Shown: positions 46,072 through 54,296 of the stretch, piece by piece
Numbering within the stretch: position 1 is the stretch's first letter
Layout of the letters: every line of letters starts with the position of its first letter
Assembly (NCBI RefSeq): GCF_016612505.1
Contig: NZ_JAENRR010000013.1
Coordinates: 1 to 64,000 of the forward strand
DNA: 64,000 nucleotides
Origin: Carboxylicivirga marina
Lineage (GTDB): Bacteria; Bacteroidota; Bacteroidia; Bacteroidales; Marinilabiliaceae
Direction: 5' to 3'
Made by a program: the position numbers and the translations under genes
The notes under the pieces: model-generated
Told to the model about the DNA's origin: nothing
The model's input: the letters and a program-made list of their open reading frames with translations, nothing else
Database searches by the model: none

Positions 46072-46554
46072 TATCTGTACTACTAGTGATTCATTAAATA
46101 CACTTTGCAAAATTAGAAATTAATAAATGTAAACCACCACTGGAAAGCTTGCATATCACTGCAATTGCATTTAAAAAGTAGCTTCGACAACTCAAGCCGT
46201 TGAGGCTTCACCTTTTTGCCTCCAGCTCAAAAAGGTGACAAAAAAGCCGCCGACTAAAGCACTCGTTTACCCATTATGGCAATGTTTCAGGAAAAATTTA
46301 AAAATTTCCAGCTTGTCATCAAATTTTTCTTCCCTCCACTTATGCCAATGGGTCCCAAACTGCGTTGCTTATGTCGGTATAACATCATCAAACTTAATTC
46401 CACTTTAATACCAATCATGTTTTATCATGTAAATACCATTTTTGGGCAGCCTTGAAATTGATTTCAAGCTTCAATTCTACCTTTTTATACAATAATTGCG
46501 GCCTTTATTTAGTAAAAACCTTAATTTTATTACTCAAACTTTAATACTGACAGA
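46072..46554. other. Intergenic region with an 11-bp stem-loop
   Basis: A 483-bp region without a supportable gene, divergent between the flavoprotein and nucleoside kinase genes. TCACCTTTTTG (46208-46218) is exactly mirrored by CAAAAAGGTGA (46228-46238), and outer GGCTT/AAGCC can extend the stem past an unpaired segment. A hairpin of the same style is at 61161-61212. The kinase promoter should lie between about 46440 and 46550. Confidence 0.6.
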
Positions 46555-48213
46555 ATGAAGACAGTTCATATAAAGTGCCTCAACAATGGCAAAGCCGGCT
46601 GTTATAAAGTAGGCACCCCTCTTGAAGAAATCGCCAAAGATCTTGGCATTAAACTTAAAACACCAATACTAGGTGCGTATGTCAACAATAAACTTCGTGA
46701 ATTATCTTACGAGGTGTATCATCCAAAAACCATTGAATTTATTGACATCACACGCCCTGATGGAATGCGCATGTATATCCGCAGTTTATCGCTGGTACTA
46801 TATAAAGCTGTTGATGAGTTATATCCTAAAGCCCAATTACGCATTGAGCACTCGGTATCAAAAGGCACCTATTGTTCGGTAGAAGGAGAAGAGCTAAATA
46901 TTGATGATGTGTTGCGCATTAATAAACGCATGAAAGAAATCATTGCCTCTGATACACCTTTTATCCATCGCCAGGAAGAATCTGAAGAGGTAATTACACG
47001 CCTCGAACAACAGAACCAACACGATAAAACAGAATTAATTCGTCATCGCGGACAACTGTATACATCATACCACCAGTTGGAAAAACACATTGGACTATAC
47101 TATGGTTACCTGGTACCTTCAACCGGCTATTTAAAGGTATTTGACCTCATCAAGTATTACAATGGCATGTTGTTGCAAATACCAAAGCGCAATAACCCCG
47201 ATGAACTGGAAGACATTGTGGTGCAAAACAAGATGTTTGATATTTTCCAGGAATTTGCTGAATGGAACCGCGTATTAAATGTGCGTAACCTGGCTGACAT
47301 TAATGACTCATGTTCCAATGGAAAAGCAGAAACACTCATTAAGATTTCAGAAGCACTGCACGAAAAGAAAATCGGTCATATTGCTGATATGATAGATGAA
47401 CGAAAGAAATCAGTTAAACTCGTTTTGATAAGCGGTCCGTCATCAAGTGGGAAAACCACCTTTGGTAAGCGATTGGCTATTCAACTGATGGTGGCAGGCA
47501 TGAAACCACTTAACCTTTCACTGGATAATTATTTTGTTAATCGAGAGAAAACGCCTTTGGATGAAAATGGAGAGTACGATTTCGAAGCTTTAAATGCTCT
47601 GGATGTTGAACTTTTTAACGAACAGCTGCTTGACTTGCTGGCTGGCAAGGAAGTGGAAATACCTAAATTCAATTTTGAAACAGGACAGCGCTACTACGAT
47701 GGGGAGAAGCTTCAGATGAATGATGATAACATTCTGATTGTAGAAGGTATTCATGGTTTGAATCCTCAACTTACTCACCTGATTCCTGACCAATCAAAAT
47801 TTAAGATATACGTATCGGCTCTAACGTCGGTTAATATCGATAATCAGAACCTGATACACACCACTGATAACCGCTTGGTACGTCGAATTGTACGTGATTA
47901 TAAATACCGAAAATATTCAGCTCAAGATACCATTTCGCGCTGGCCAAGTGTGCGTCGTGGAGAAGATTCACACATTTTTCCATACCAGGAAGAGGCCGAT
48001 GTCATGTTTAATACGGCCTTATTATATGAGCTATCGGTATTAAAACAGCAAGCTGAACCAATCCTGCTGGAAGTACAACCAAATCAACCTGAGTATACAG
48101 AAGCCAGAAGATTATTGAACTTCTTCAGTTATTTTAGACCGATACAAACCAGTGAGATCCCACCTACATCTATTATCAGGGAGTTTCTGGGGGGAAGTAG
48201 TTTTGACTATTAA
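46555..48213 (+). CDS. Nucleoside (uridine-type) kinase with TGS-like N-terminus
   Basis: A 552-residue fusion found across Bacteroidota and Clostridia. Residues 1-70 resemble the TGS domain of threonyl-tRNA synthetase (GKAGCYKVGTPLEEIAKDLGI), and residues about 70-250 resemble the synthetase editing (SAD-like) region without aminoacylation function. The C-terminal half is a uridine-kinase/phosphoribulokinase-type P-loop domain: Walker A GPSSSGKTTF (293-302), SLDNYFVNR, IVEGIHGLNP and the lid RLVRRIVRDYKYR. It would phosphorylate uridine, cytidine or a related nucleoside. The role of the synthetase-like half is not known. Confidence 0.85.
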   Translation: MKTVHIKCLNNGKAGCYKVGTPLEEIAKDLGIKLKTPILGAYVNNKLRELSYEVYHPKTIEFIDITRPDGMRMYIRSLSLVLYKAVDELYPKAQLRIEHSVSKGTYCSVEGEELNIDDVLRINKRMKEIIASDTPFIHRQEESEEVITRLEQQNQHDKTELIRHRGQLYTSYHQLEKHIGLYYGYLVPSTGYLKVFDLIKYYNGMLLQIPKRNNPDELEDIVVQNKMFDIFQEFAEWNRVLNVRNLADINDSCSNGKAETLIKISEALHEKKIGHIADMIDERKKSVKLVLISGPSSSGKTTFGKRLAIQLMVAGMKPLNLSLDNYFVNREKTPLDENGEYDFEALNALDVELFNEQLLDLLAGKEVEIPKFNFETGQRYYDGEKLQMNDDNILIVEGIHGLNPQLTHLIPDQSKFKIYVSALTSVNIDNQNLIHTTDNRLVRRIVRDYKYRKYSAQDTISRWPSVRRGEDSHIFPYQEEADVMFNTALLYELSVLKQQAEPILLEVQPNQPEYTEARRLLNFFSYFRPIQTSEIPPTSIIREFLGGSSFDY

Positions 48214-48227
48214 TCAAAATGCAATGC

Positions 48228-48324
48228 AAAAGGGGCTGTCTCAAAAGTATGAGTTGGTTTGGCATCAAACTTACAATTTGTAAATTTTATTGTCATGCCA
48301 TATGCTTTTGAGACAGCCTCTTTT
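48228..48324. repeat. 97-bp long inverted repeat, bidirectional terminator or MITE-like element
   Basis: The 20-nt arm AAAAGGGGCTGTCTCAAAAG (48228-48247) is mirrored by CTTTTGAGACAGCCTCTTTT (48305-48324) with one wobble. Inside, GGCAT and ATGCC add a second nested pairing. It lies between the convergent kinase and SDR genes. GGGGCTGTCTCAAAA-like sequences also occur at ends of insertion sequences, so a relic of a small non-autonomous element is a real alternative. Confidence 0.6.
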
Positions 48325-48337
48325 AGTTATAAATTGT

Positions 48338-49201
48338 TTACGCCAGCAAATCTTTCATACCAAAGGCTGTCAAAAATCCGGCATGCTGCTCGGCAACTTG
48401 TTTATTAGCCTTTTCAACAAAATCGCCCGTCATAGCATCTACCACTGTTCGCAATGGGCGCTGTCCCTTTGGTGTATCTATTAACTGAAGAACGGCATCG
48501 GGCACCATTTGAGGATCGGGCTTTACTGTTTCAAACATTTGCCCCATACCAGCACCTATCTGCTCAGGTATTTTAGCCAAATCACCATAAGCACTGGCAA
48601 CACCTTGGTCAGAACCATAGGCTACCTTACCAAATATCTCAGTAGGAAATGCTCCCGGTTGTATTAACACCACATCAACACCTAATGGACGAACTTCGTA
48701 ATGCAAGCCTTCCGTAAGGCCTTCCACGGCGAACTTTGTTCCATTATAAACAGTCATAAAAGGGGCAGAAAAACGCCCTAAACCACTGGATATATTGACG
48801 ATTAACCCTTCGCCCTGTTTGCGCATTTGTGCCAGACTGGCTTTTGTTACACGCCACAAGCCTTTTACATTGACATCAAACATCTTCTCAATATCATCGG
48901 CCGTATAAGTCTCGGCCAATCCACCGCCATAGAAACCGGCATTGTTAACCACTACATCTAATTGTCCTTCTTTGGCAATCAAGTCCGCTACTACCCGATT
49001 CACTCCTTCACCATCCGTCACATCCAACTCTACAACATTGACATTATCTACTGCCGATAATTCCTTGGCTTTATCGGCATTTCGTCCATTCAAATCTCTG
49101 ATGGTGGCATAAACCGTGTAGCCTTTGGCTGCCGCACTTTTAGCCGTTAAATAGCCAAATCCACTGTTCGTTCCGGTAATTAATACAACTTTCTTTCCCA
49201 T
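48338..49201 (-). CDS. Short-chain dehydrogenase/reductase
   Basis: A 287-residue classical SDR. It has the cofactor motif TGTNSGFGYLTA (7-18), NNAGFYGGG near 84, the catalytic Ser in VNISSGLG and YNGTKFAVEG as the YxxxK pair. Arg after the second strand (TIRDLNGRNADKA) points to NADP(H). The pattern resembles the 'oxidoreductase acting on bulky substrates' group (retinol or 17-beta-HSD-like), but substrate cannot be told. It lies alone, convergent with the kinase gene, at the border of the accessory block. Confidence 0.85.
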   Translation of the reverse strand: MGKKVVLITGTNSGFGYLTAKSAAAKGYTVYATIRDLNGRNADKAKELSAVDNVNVVELDVTDGEGVNRVVADLIAKEGQLDVVVNNAGFYGGGLAETYTADDIEKMFDVNVKGLWRVTKASLAQMRKQGEGLIVNISSGLGRFSAPFMTVYNGTKFAVEGLTEGLHYEVRPLGVDVVLIQPGAFPTEIFGKVAYGSDQGVASAYGDLAKIPEQIGAGMGQMFETVKPDPQMVPDAVLQLIDTPKGQRPLRTVVDAMTGDFVEKANKQVAEQHAGFLTAFGMKDLLA

Positions 49202-49288
49202 TTCAATCGTTATTTGTGGTTTAAACTTACTCTAAAAGCAAAACACAAGTCCGTATTGAATGGTTCAAAACCAACAGGATAGGATATA

Positions 49289-49792
49289 TTACGAATGTGT
49301 TAATTTACAAATCACCTCTTTTTGATGAGGAAAAAGGGTAATAAGCTCTTTTCGTGGTCGTAAATCAAAGTCCTCAAAACTAAAACCGGGAGACACTGTG
49401 CATCCAACTAAAGAATAAGCCTCTTCATCAGGCACTTCGGCAGCAAACCAGCAACCACCGGCAACAACAAACTGCGGTAACTCGCCAGCCAAAACATCAG
49501 CTCCAATTATATGATTAGAATAATGGCCTTCGGGCGTTATGACATGAAGCCGAATGGGCGAACCATCGTAAAAATGCCATATTTCATCTTGCTTTATCCT
49601 GTGAAAAACAGAAAAACTATCAGAAGTCAATAAAAAGTAAATACAGGTTGAATAATTCCTGCTCCCTTTATATTCTGCACCTAAGCTTTCTTCCTTTATT
49701 TCTCCAACACTTCGATAGGTTTCTTTAAAATAACCACCTTCAGGATGCGGGCTTAAGTTTAATGCTTTTATAATCGATTCTATCTTAGTCAT
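49289..49792 (-). CDS. Cupin-domain protein (DUF985)
   Basis: A 167-residue cytoplasmic beta-barrel protein of the DUF985 cupin family. The signature HPEGGYFKETYRS is at residues 17-29. The cupin motifs follow as FSVFHRIKQDEIWHFYDGSPI near 58-78 and GCTVSPGFSFEDFDL near 137-151. Members bind a metal or sugar-like ligand; enzymatic function is unsettled. It lies 26 nt below the stop of the lipoprotein gene, so it may be the end of a three-gene operon with the XRE regulator. Confidence 0.85.
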   Translation of the reverse strand: MTKIESIIKALNLSPHPEGGYFKETYRSVGEIKEESLGAEYKGSRNYSTCIYFLLTSDSFSVFHRIKQDEIWHFYDGSPIRLHVITPEGHYSNHIIGADVLAGELPQFVVAGGCWFAAEVPDEEAYSLVGCTVSPGFSFEDFDLRPRKELITLFPHQKEVICKLTHS

Positions 49793-49818
49793 TGTATTCT
49801 CAATTGCAATTCCACTGA

Positions 49819-50316
49819 TTACTTGATGGCTCTGGGTAAAATATTTTCTCTCTTTACAAACCCATCTTTACTTGTCACATACAGGTAATAATCGGCCAAC
49901 CCCATTTCAATATTAACATCAATCTTCAATTCTATAAATTCCATTGTTTCCGAGTCGGTTTTAAGCTGATACCGCATCGTTTTTATTAAACCTTTATCAA
50001 GCACCTGAAATAAGCTATAGCTTGCTATTTTACCAATGGTGATCGGGACATATTCATACGCCTCTTTATACATGTTGGCATTCTGTACAATTCGTCCGTG
50101 TACCAAAGCTGTCATATAATCCTTATGCAATAAATACCTCGCCCCATTTTCATTTTTAAACGACTTCAGAATATCTTTCACGATCATACTACCGCGGTTT
50201 TTCAGCTTCGGTTCAAGCTGATTCAATGGTATCTTTGGGTATTCTGAGGGTCCGCACGATGTAAAAACAATAAGTCCGATTATTATTGCAATCAGGCTAC
50301 TCTGTAGTTTATTCAT
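49819..50316 (-). CDS. Hypothetical lipoprotein, 165 residues
   Basis: A 165-residue protein with a lipoprotein signal (LIAIIIGLIVFTSC, lipidated Cys21). The mature part begins GPSEYPKIPLNQLEP and has mixed alpha/beta character. I recognise no family. It starts 2 nt after the stop of the XRE/DUF4870-like gene on the same strand, so the two are translationally close and probably work together. Function unknown. Confidence 0.7.
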   Translation of the reverse strand: MNKLQSSLIAIIIGLIVFTSCGPSEYPKIPLNQLEPKLKNRGSMIVKDILKSFKNENGARYLLHKDYMTALVHGRIVQNANMYKEAYEYVPITIGKIASYSLFQVLDKGLIKTMRYQLKTDSETMEFIELKIDVNIEMGLADYYLYVTSKDGFVKRENILPRAIK

Positions 50317-50318
50317 AG

Positions 50319-50849
50319 TCAGCTGTTATTATCATTAACCATTGCTTTTTCCTTATCACTAAATGTATTCAAAGCCCTGAATATAGCAAATAAAGCATTG
50401 GCTAATAATACACCAACCAAAGGCATGATGATATTAGTTTTCCAATACACCCACAGGCAACCAAGCGTTACCCCCAGCACCATTAGCTGCAGACTCATCA
50501 CCTCTTTATAGTGTTTGTGCATGCCATTAACGACATTCTTTTTAGCATTCCAGATTAAAATACTTGGGAAGACAAGCGGTATGATGCTACTCAAATGCAA
50601 GAGTGCTATCCAGTTGTTATCATTCACCTCTTGAACCGCTGTACTTTCCTCCGAAGAAGTTTCAACAAACATACTGTAATCAACTTCCAGGGCTTTTGCA
50701 ATCATTTGAAGAGTATAGGCACGTGGGTCCACGTCCCCATTTTCAATGCGCTGAATGGTGCGGGTGCTCACCTCTGTTTGGTGTGCCAGTTCTTCCTGTG
50801 TGATCCCTTTTTTAGTACGGAGTTCTTTAATTAGTTTACCAATTTCCAT
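50319..50849 (-). CDS. XRE-family regulator fused to a DUF4870-like membrane domain
   Basis: A 176-residue membrane-anchored regulator. Residues 5-60 form an XRE helix-turn-helix (LRTKKGITQEELAHQTEVSTRTIQRIENGDVDPR, in part). After an acidic linker (ETSSEESTAVQE), residues about 80-165 have three or four membrane segments with the WNAKKNVVNGMHKHYKEV style of DUF4870/Tic20-like domains. DNA-binding domains joined to such membrane parts are frequent in Bacteroidota. It may sense membrane state and control the lipoprotein gene that follows at 2 nt. No target site is evident. Confidence 0.82.
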   Translation of the reverse strand: MEIGKLIKELRTKKGITQEELAHQTEVSTRTIQRIENGDVDPRAYTLQMIAKALEVDYSMFVETSSEESTAVQEVNDNNWIALLHLSSIIPLVFPSILIWNAKKNVVNGMHKHYKEVMSLQLMVLGVTLGCLWVYWKTNIIMPLVGVLLANALFAIFRALNTFSDKEKAMVNDNNS

Positions 50850-51344
50850 CGTTTCTTTTTTTCTTCAAATGTCACACTTATACGCTTTACAGAGCAACTA
50901 CAAAAACACGACATTCACACGACATTTGCAAACAGAACACTTTTTACCAGTCACATAACTGACAAATTCATCATTGTATATCAATGTTGTTCTAAATGTT
51001 ATATCAATTGGGCTGTCCGCCCAAACCCGACTTCATTTTTTGGCTTAATCCAAAAAACGAAAGCAAAAAAGATCAAGGCTACACCCGCTTCGCTTAAAAA
51101 ACTACGGTTGATGACAGAAATTGTTTTAAACTCGTCTTTTTCCGTACCTCCAAAAGACTCGAACAGAAAACAATTTAAAAGCGTCATTTCAACCTTGTTT
51201 TTTGACTCACCTGCTGAGGCCCTTTCGGAACAAGATCATTCGAGGCACGAACAAAAACGTTTAGGACGCTAATGATTGTATATCTAATTTGCCTGGTATT
51301 ATAATTCACTACACCTTAATACGGGCTACCCACTTTGGCTGAGC
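50850..51344. other. Intergenic region, 495 bp, with repeat-like sequence
   Basis: No convincing gene. An open frame of 62 codons on the minus strand (50999-51187) has no start-region support and looks like a translated intergenic repeat. TTTTTTGG (51036-51043) and CCAAAAAA (51050-51057) form an 8-bp hairpin. The XRE gene promoter should lie just above 50849. Confidence 0.45.
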
Positions 51345-52190
51345 TTAATGACTATCAATCATAACTGGTCTGACAACACGAAAACCGATATCATTATCAC
51401 TCTTGTGCACTTTTAGTGCCTTGCCTTCAAAAATACCCTGATTACCATCCCACGAACTTCCTTTCACAATTTTCATTTGTGAATCGTTGACATAGGCATT
51501 TGAGCAAGTCCATTCGGCCACATTACTCAACACATGATTGACTCCCAATACCTCTAAGCCACCTTTGTCAGACGGAAGAATCTTCTTTGAATTAAATGCT
51601 TTATCATCAGTTTGGATTTGACTGGCCAGGTACATCCATTCATTTTCGCTTGGCAGGCGATAACGGTAATACAAAGGCTGACCTTTGGAACGGTGCTTCT
51701 TGACTTCCATCTCTGATTTCCAGGCACAATACCACTGAGCGGCCATATGCGATACTCCCACCACAGGATACTGTGCATATTTTTTATGGCTAAAATAATC
51801 GTCATAAGGTTGTACACTCAGGTCAATCAGCAAATCAAGGATTTCATGATATTGCACGCATACCAAATATTCTTTCATAGCAATAGATGACGCAGGTATA
51901 TTCCTGTATTGTTTCGCCTCATCATGGTCGAGATTAACCATGCACAGCTCTTCATAAAGGTGTTTTTGTGCATAGTCGATAAATTGTTTATACTCTGCAT
52001 TGGTCACCTCATTACTCACCCAAAAAGCCTTCACCTCAACGGTCTCATTTGGATTTGGCAATATATTAACAAAGCTTCCTTCAGGTATATAAACCATGCC
52101 CTTTGGCTTTATTTCTTTCACTTTATTTTTAGGAGTCGAACTAGCCAGTAAAAAAGCCAATCCGATCAGTAGGAGCAAGCGTATTTTCAT
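51345..52190 (-). CDS. Formylglycine-generating-enzyme-like (SUMF1/FGE-sulfatase) exported protein
   Basis: A 281-residue secreted protein with a signal peptide (RLLLLIGLAFLLASS). The domain begins GMVYIPEGSF near residue 31. It continues with SNEVTNAEYKQFIDYA, the PVVGVSHMAAQWYCAWKSEME segment, RLPSENEWMYLA, and WTCSNAYVND with the end KGSSWDGN ... GFRVVRPV. This is the fold of sulfatase-modifying factors and of GldJ/GldK-like proteins of Bacteroidota. The two catalytic cysteines of true FGE are not clearly present, so it is more likely a non-catalytic relative. An AACGTTTGGCT motif lies at 52258-52268, 68 bp upstream. Confidence 0.8.
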   Translation of the reverse strand: MKIRLLLLIGLAFLLASSTPKNKVKEIKPKGMVYIPEGSFVNILPNPNETVEVKAFWVSNEVTNAEYKQFIDYAQKHLYEELCMVNLDHDEAKQYRNIPASSIAMKEYLVCVQYHEILDLLIDLSVQPYDDYFSHKKYAQYPVVGVSHMAAQWYCAWKSEMEVKKHRSKGQPLYYRYRLPSENEWMYLASQIQTDDKAFNSKKILPSDKGGLEVLGVNHVLSNVAEWTCSNAYVNDSQMKIVKGSSWDGNQGIFEGKALKVHKSDNDIGFRVVRPVMIDSH

Positions 52191-52387
52191 TCGTATAAAA
52201 TTTATCTCTTTTGTTAGACGATAGTCTCAATAAGTTTGGATTTATTATCGTTTTAATAACGTTTGGCTGCCAGATAAAGTATTTGTATATCTATAAAATC
52301 ATTCGACCGTATCTCACATAAAGTGCAGTGCTTCATTACTTCGAACGACATTGACTCTTATACAATTGTATTATCGGCTTTTATGCG

Positions 52388-52597
52388 TCAACAACAGCAA
52401 TCGGTTCCTTTCTGTATCGGAGGGCATTTTACACTTCCATAACTACAAAACACACAGCAGTCGCCTTGTTTTGGTTTTAGCATTTTATTACAGCTTTCGC
52501 ATTCATAAAAGAATTGACAAGCATTTATTGGCATTGTTTCTTCTTTTTTGTGTCCGCAAGCCGGACAAGTTATGATTGATTGCAGTATGATTTCCAT
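52388..52597 (-). CDS. GDCCVxC-family small Cys-rich protein
   Basis: A 69-residue protein rich in cysteine. An N-terminal CPACG zinc-ribbon-like pair and a second YECESC pair would bind a metal. The signature QGDCCVFCSYGSVKCPPIQ (residues 44-62) defines the GDCCVxC family, some of whose members have selenocysteine in the motif; here all positions are ordinary Cys codons. The protein ends in DCCC. Members often accompany metal-resistance genes, though none is seen here. No enzymatic function is established. It is co-oriented with yjdF. Confidence 0.8.
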   Translation of the reverse strand: MEIILQSIITCPACGHKKEETMPINACQFFYECESCNKMLKPKQGDCCVFCSYGSVKCPPIQKGTDCCC

Positions 52598-52713
52598 TTG
52601 ATATTAATCTTTAAAATAAGAACCTCCGTTAAACTTAGCGAGACACTATATCAACAAGGAGTTTAACCAGTTTCTCCTTCCAAAATCCATGGAGCCAAAG
52701 CCCTTTTTTTGTG

Positions 52714-53340
52714 TTAACTTTCCTTTTTAAGCCAGTATCCGCAAATGATAAAAACGCTTGCAGCCCCCAGGATATCGAGATACATATCTTTTTGCGCATC
52801 CCATATATCGCCTTGAGAACCAAGAAAAGCAGCACCAGCATCGCCACCCTCGAATACAGCATAGTACATTTCTATTACCTCATACAAAGCGCCCCAAAAA
52901 CCCATTGCCAGAATACCAAGGAAAATAGCTGTAGCCCTATTTTTTACCCATTGTTTTCTTAAAAAGAGCTCAGCAATGGGAAAGGCAAGAATACCAACCA
53001 GGAAATGCCCAAGCCTGTCAAAATTATTTCGACCATCGGGAAACAGAAAATCCATATTAAGACCACTTAAAAGCTTATTTCCGAATTTAAACGGTGCAAG
53101 CTCAAAGGTGTAGTGTCCGCCATAGGTATGAAATAGAAAGAAAAGAGTTATCAAAAAATACGACAGGTTTGAGAACCTAAACTTGTTATAAGTAAAAATT
53201 AGAATGACTACAGGAATTATAATTGGTAAATTCTCAGCAAACCATACAGCTCTGTCAAAAGGATTTATTGCTAAAACTGCAAACTCAACAAGGTAGAGCA
53301 GTAGAAAAAAATGAGGTAAATAGTGTTTCAATTGTTTCAT
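52714..53340 (-). CDS. YjdF/DUF2238-family membrane protein
   Basis: A 208-residue inner-membrane protein with about six membrane segments. Family marks are the TYGGHYTFELAPFKFG segment and the NNFDRLGHFLVGILAFPIAELFLR and YEVIEMYYAVFEGGDAGAAFLGSQGDIWDAQKDMYLD segments, quoted in part, with conserved Asp/His/Glu in the membrane that resemble a metal or substrate site. Function is not established. It stands in the co-oriented accessory block, above the GDCCVxC gene. Confidence 0.85.
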   Translation of the reverse strand: MKQLKHYLPHFFLLLYLVEFAVLAINPFDRAVWFAENLPIIIPVVILIFTYNKFRFSNLSYFLITLFFLFHTYGGHYTFELAPFKFGNKLLSGLNMDFLFPDGRNNFDRLGHFLVGILAFPIAELFLRKQWVKNRATAIFLGILAMGFWGALYEVIEMYYAVFEGGDAGAAFLGSQGDIWDAQKDMYLDILGAASVFIICGYWLKKES

Positions 53341-53653
53341 ATTGTAGTGTTATTATTGGTTGTAAAAGTTGTTCTCCTTTGCTTGCACCCTTAGTCATTG
53401 TGTCACGCTACGTTTTCTTATAATGCTTTTGGCTTGTTATTAATGACATAGCGGAAAAGGGCTTCTAGTTCGCATATTAAAGCAAAAGTATTAAAAGTAA
53501 AATTATCACGAATACAATGATTATATAAGCCTGTATGGCACTTGATTTGCCCCATACATTATCACCTTTTCCCATAATTTATCGTCAAATTCTTACTTCG
53601 TTAAGCGTAGCGTCTCGCTACGTTTTTTTTCTACAAGGCCTCTGGCCTGAACA
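53341..53653. other. Intergenic region with a degenerate REP remnant and the left end of the RAYT unit
   Basis: A 313-bp stretch. CGCTACGTTTTCT at 53406-53418 is half of the REP found intact at 53606-53622, suggesting a decayed copy. It also holds a possible 32-codon membrane-peptide gene (53477-53575) and the left hairpins of the RAYT unit from 53599. Confidence 0.5.
53477..53575 (-). CDS. Possible 32-residue single-span membrane peptide
   Basis: ATG at 53575 to TAA at 53477 encodes 32 residues: a polar start MGKGDNVWGKSSAIQ and then an uninterrupted run of Ile, Val and Leu to the end. It would make one membrane segment. MGKGD also opens the ribosomal protein THX, but the rest is unrelated. 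There is no clear ribosome binding site. Expression is undemonstrated, and chance is a real alternative. Confidence 0.3.
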   Translation of the reverse strand: MGKGDNVWGKSSAIQAYIIIVFVIILLLILLL

Positions 53654-54291
53654 CTACTTCACAATTACTACCGATGGTGTTAGTACTTCTACTTCGGGCA
53701 GCACTGCACTTTCGCCAGCATAATTACAAGCACTTGAATAGATATAATCTTCGGGCTGGTGAACCAGGCCGGCACGTACAGGGTTCATATGTATATAATC
53801 CACTTTTTGCGTTACAAACTTATCAGAATAAACATGCATAGCATGGTCCTCGTGTGTCCAAACCTGATAATGTGAATTGCGCTTATGTCTTAAGGCAGCT
53901 TGTCGAAATACTTTCAACAGCCACTCAGAACGACTTTCATTGTCCTGCTCAATGTATTGAATAAAATTTTTACTGGTATAACTCTTAAAATCGCGAATAG
54001 TATTACTTAACTGACCACTATTACTTTGCACCAATAAATGTATATGATTACTCATGATGACATAGGCATAAACAATCAAACCTTTGTTAGCTATACAAAA
54101 TTTTAAGTTATCGATCACAATATCACGATAAATCTGACGAGAAAATAAATCTACCCAACTTACTAGCTGTAAGGTGATAAAATATGCGCCTTCTTGATTA
54201 TCTATTTTATACCCGGTACTCATACAACGAAGATACGTTATTAAATAAATACCTAATCGATTATGCATTTACAGGCCAGAGGCCTTGTTAT
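53599..54291. mobile_element. REP/RAYT element (complete unit)
   Basis: The transposase gene lies between inverted hairpin ends. The left end has a REP, CGTAGCG-TCT-CGCTACG (53606-53622), then CAAGGCCTCTGGCCTG (53634-53649). The right end is CAGGCCAGAGGCCTTG (54272-54287), the exact inverse complement of the latter; each is itself an AGGCC/GGCCT hairpin. The REP carries the GTAG tetranucleotide typical of RAYT substrates. The whole unit recurs in reduced form at 55301-55640. The right-hand REP is absent in this copy. Confidence 0.8.
53654..54223 (-). CDS. REP-associated tyrosine transposase (RAYT, Y1_Tnp/IS200-like)
   Basis: A 189-residue single-strand transposase, started at 54223 (MSTGYKIDNQEGAYFITLQ); 15 codons above are probably untranslated. 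The HUH motif is HIH in MSNHIHLLVQ, and the catalytic tyrosine is probably in FKSYTSKNFIQYI. The RAYT-specific tail HMNPVRAGLVHQPEDYIYSS is intact. RAYTs cut and join single-stranded DNA at REP hairpins. The gene is flanked by inverted hairpins and has a close truncated relative 1.3 kb away (one differing residue over the shared N-terminal 61). Confidence 0.9.
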   Translation of the reverse strand: MSTGYKIDNQEGAYFITLQLVSWVDLFSRQIYRDIVIDNLKFCIANKGLIVYAYVIMSNHIHLLVQSNSGQLSNTIRDFKSYTSKNFIQYIEQDNESRSEWLLKVFRQAALRHKRNSHYQVWTHEDHAMHVYSDKFVTQKVDYIHMNPVRAGLVHQPEDYIYSSACNYAGESAVLPEVEVLTPSVVIVK

Positions 54292-54296
54292 TACGC

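Noticed and set aside
46308-46340. Additional short AT-rich inverted repeats near 46.3 kb
   Set aside because: AAATTTTT-type pairs are expected by chance in such AT-rich DNA.
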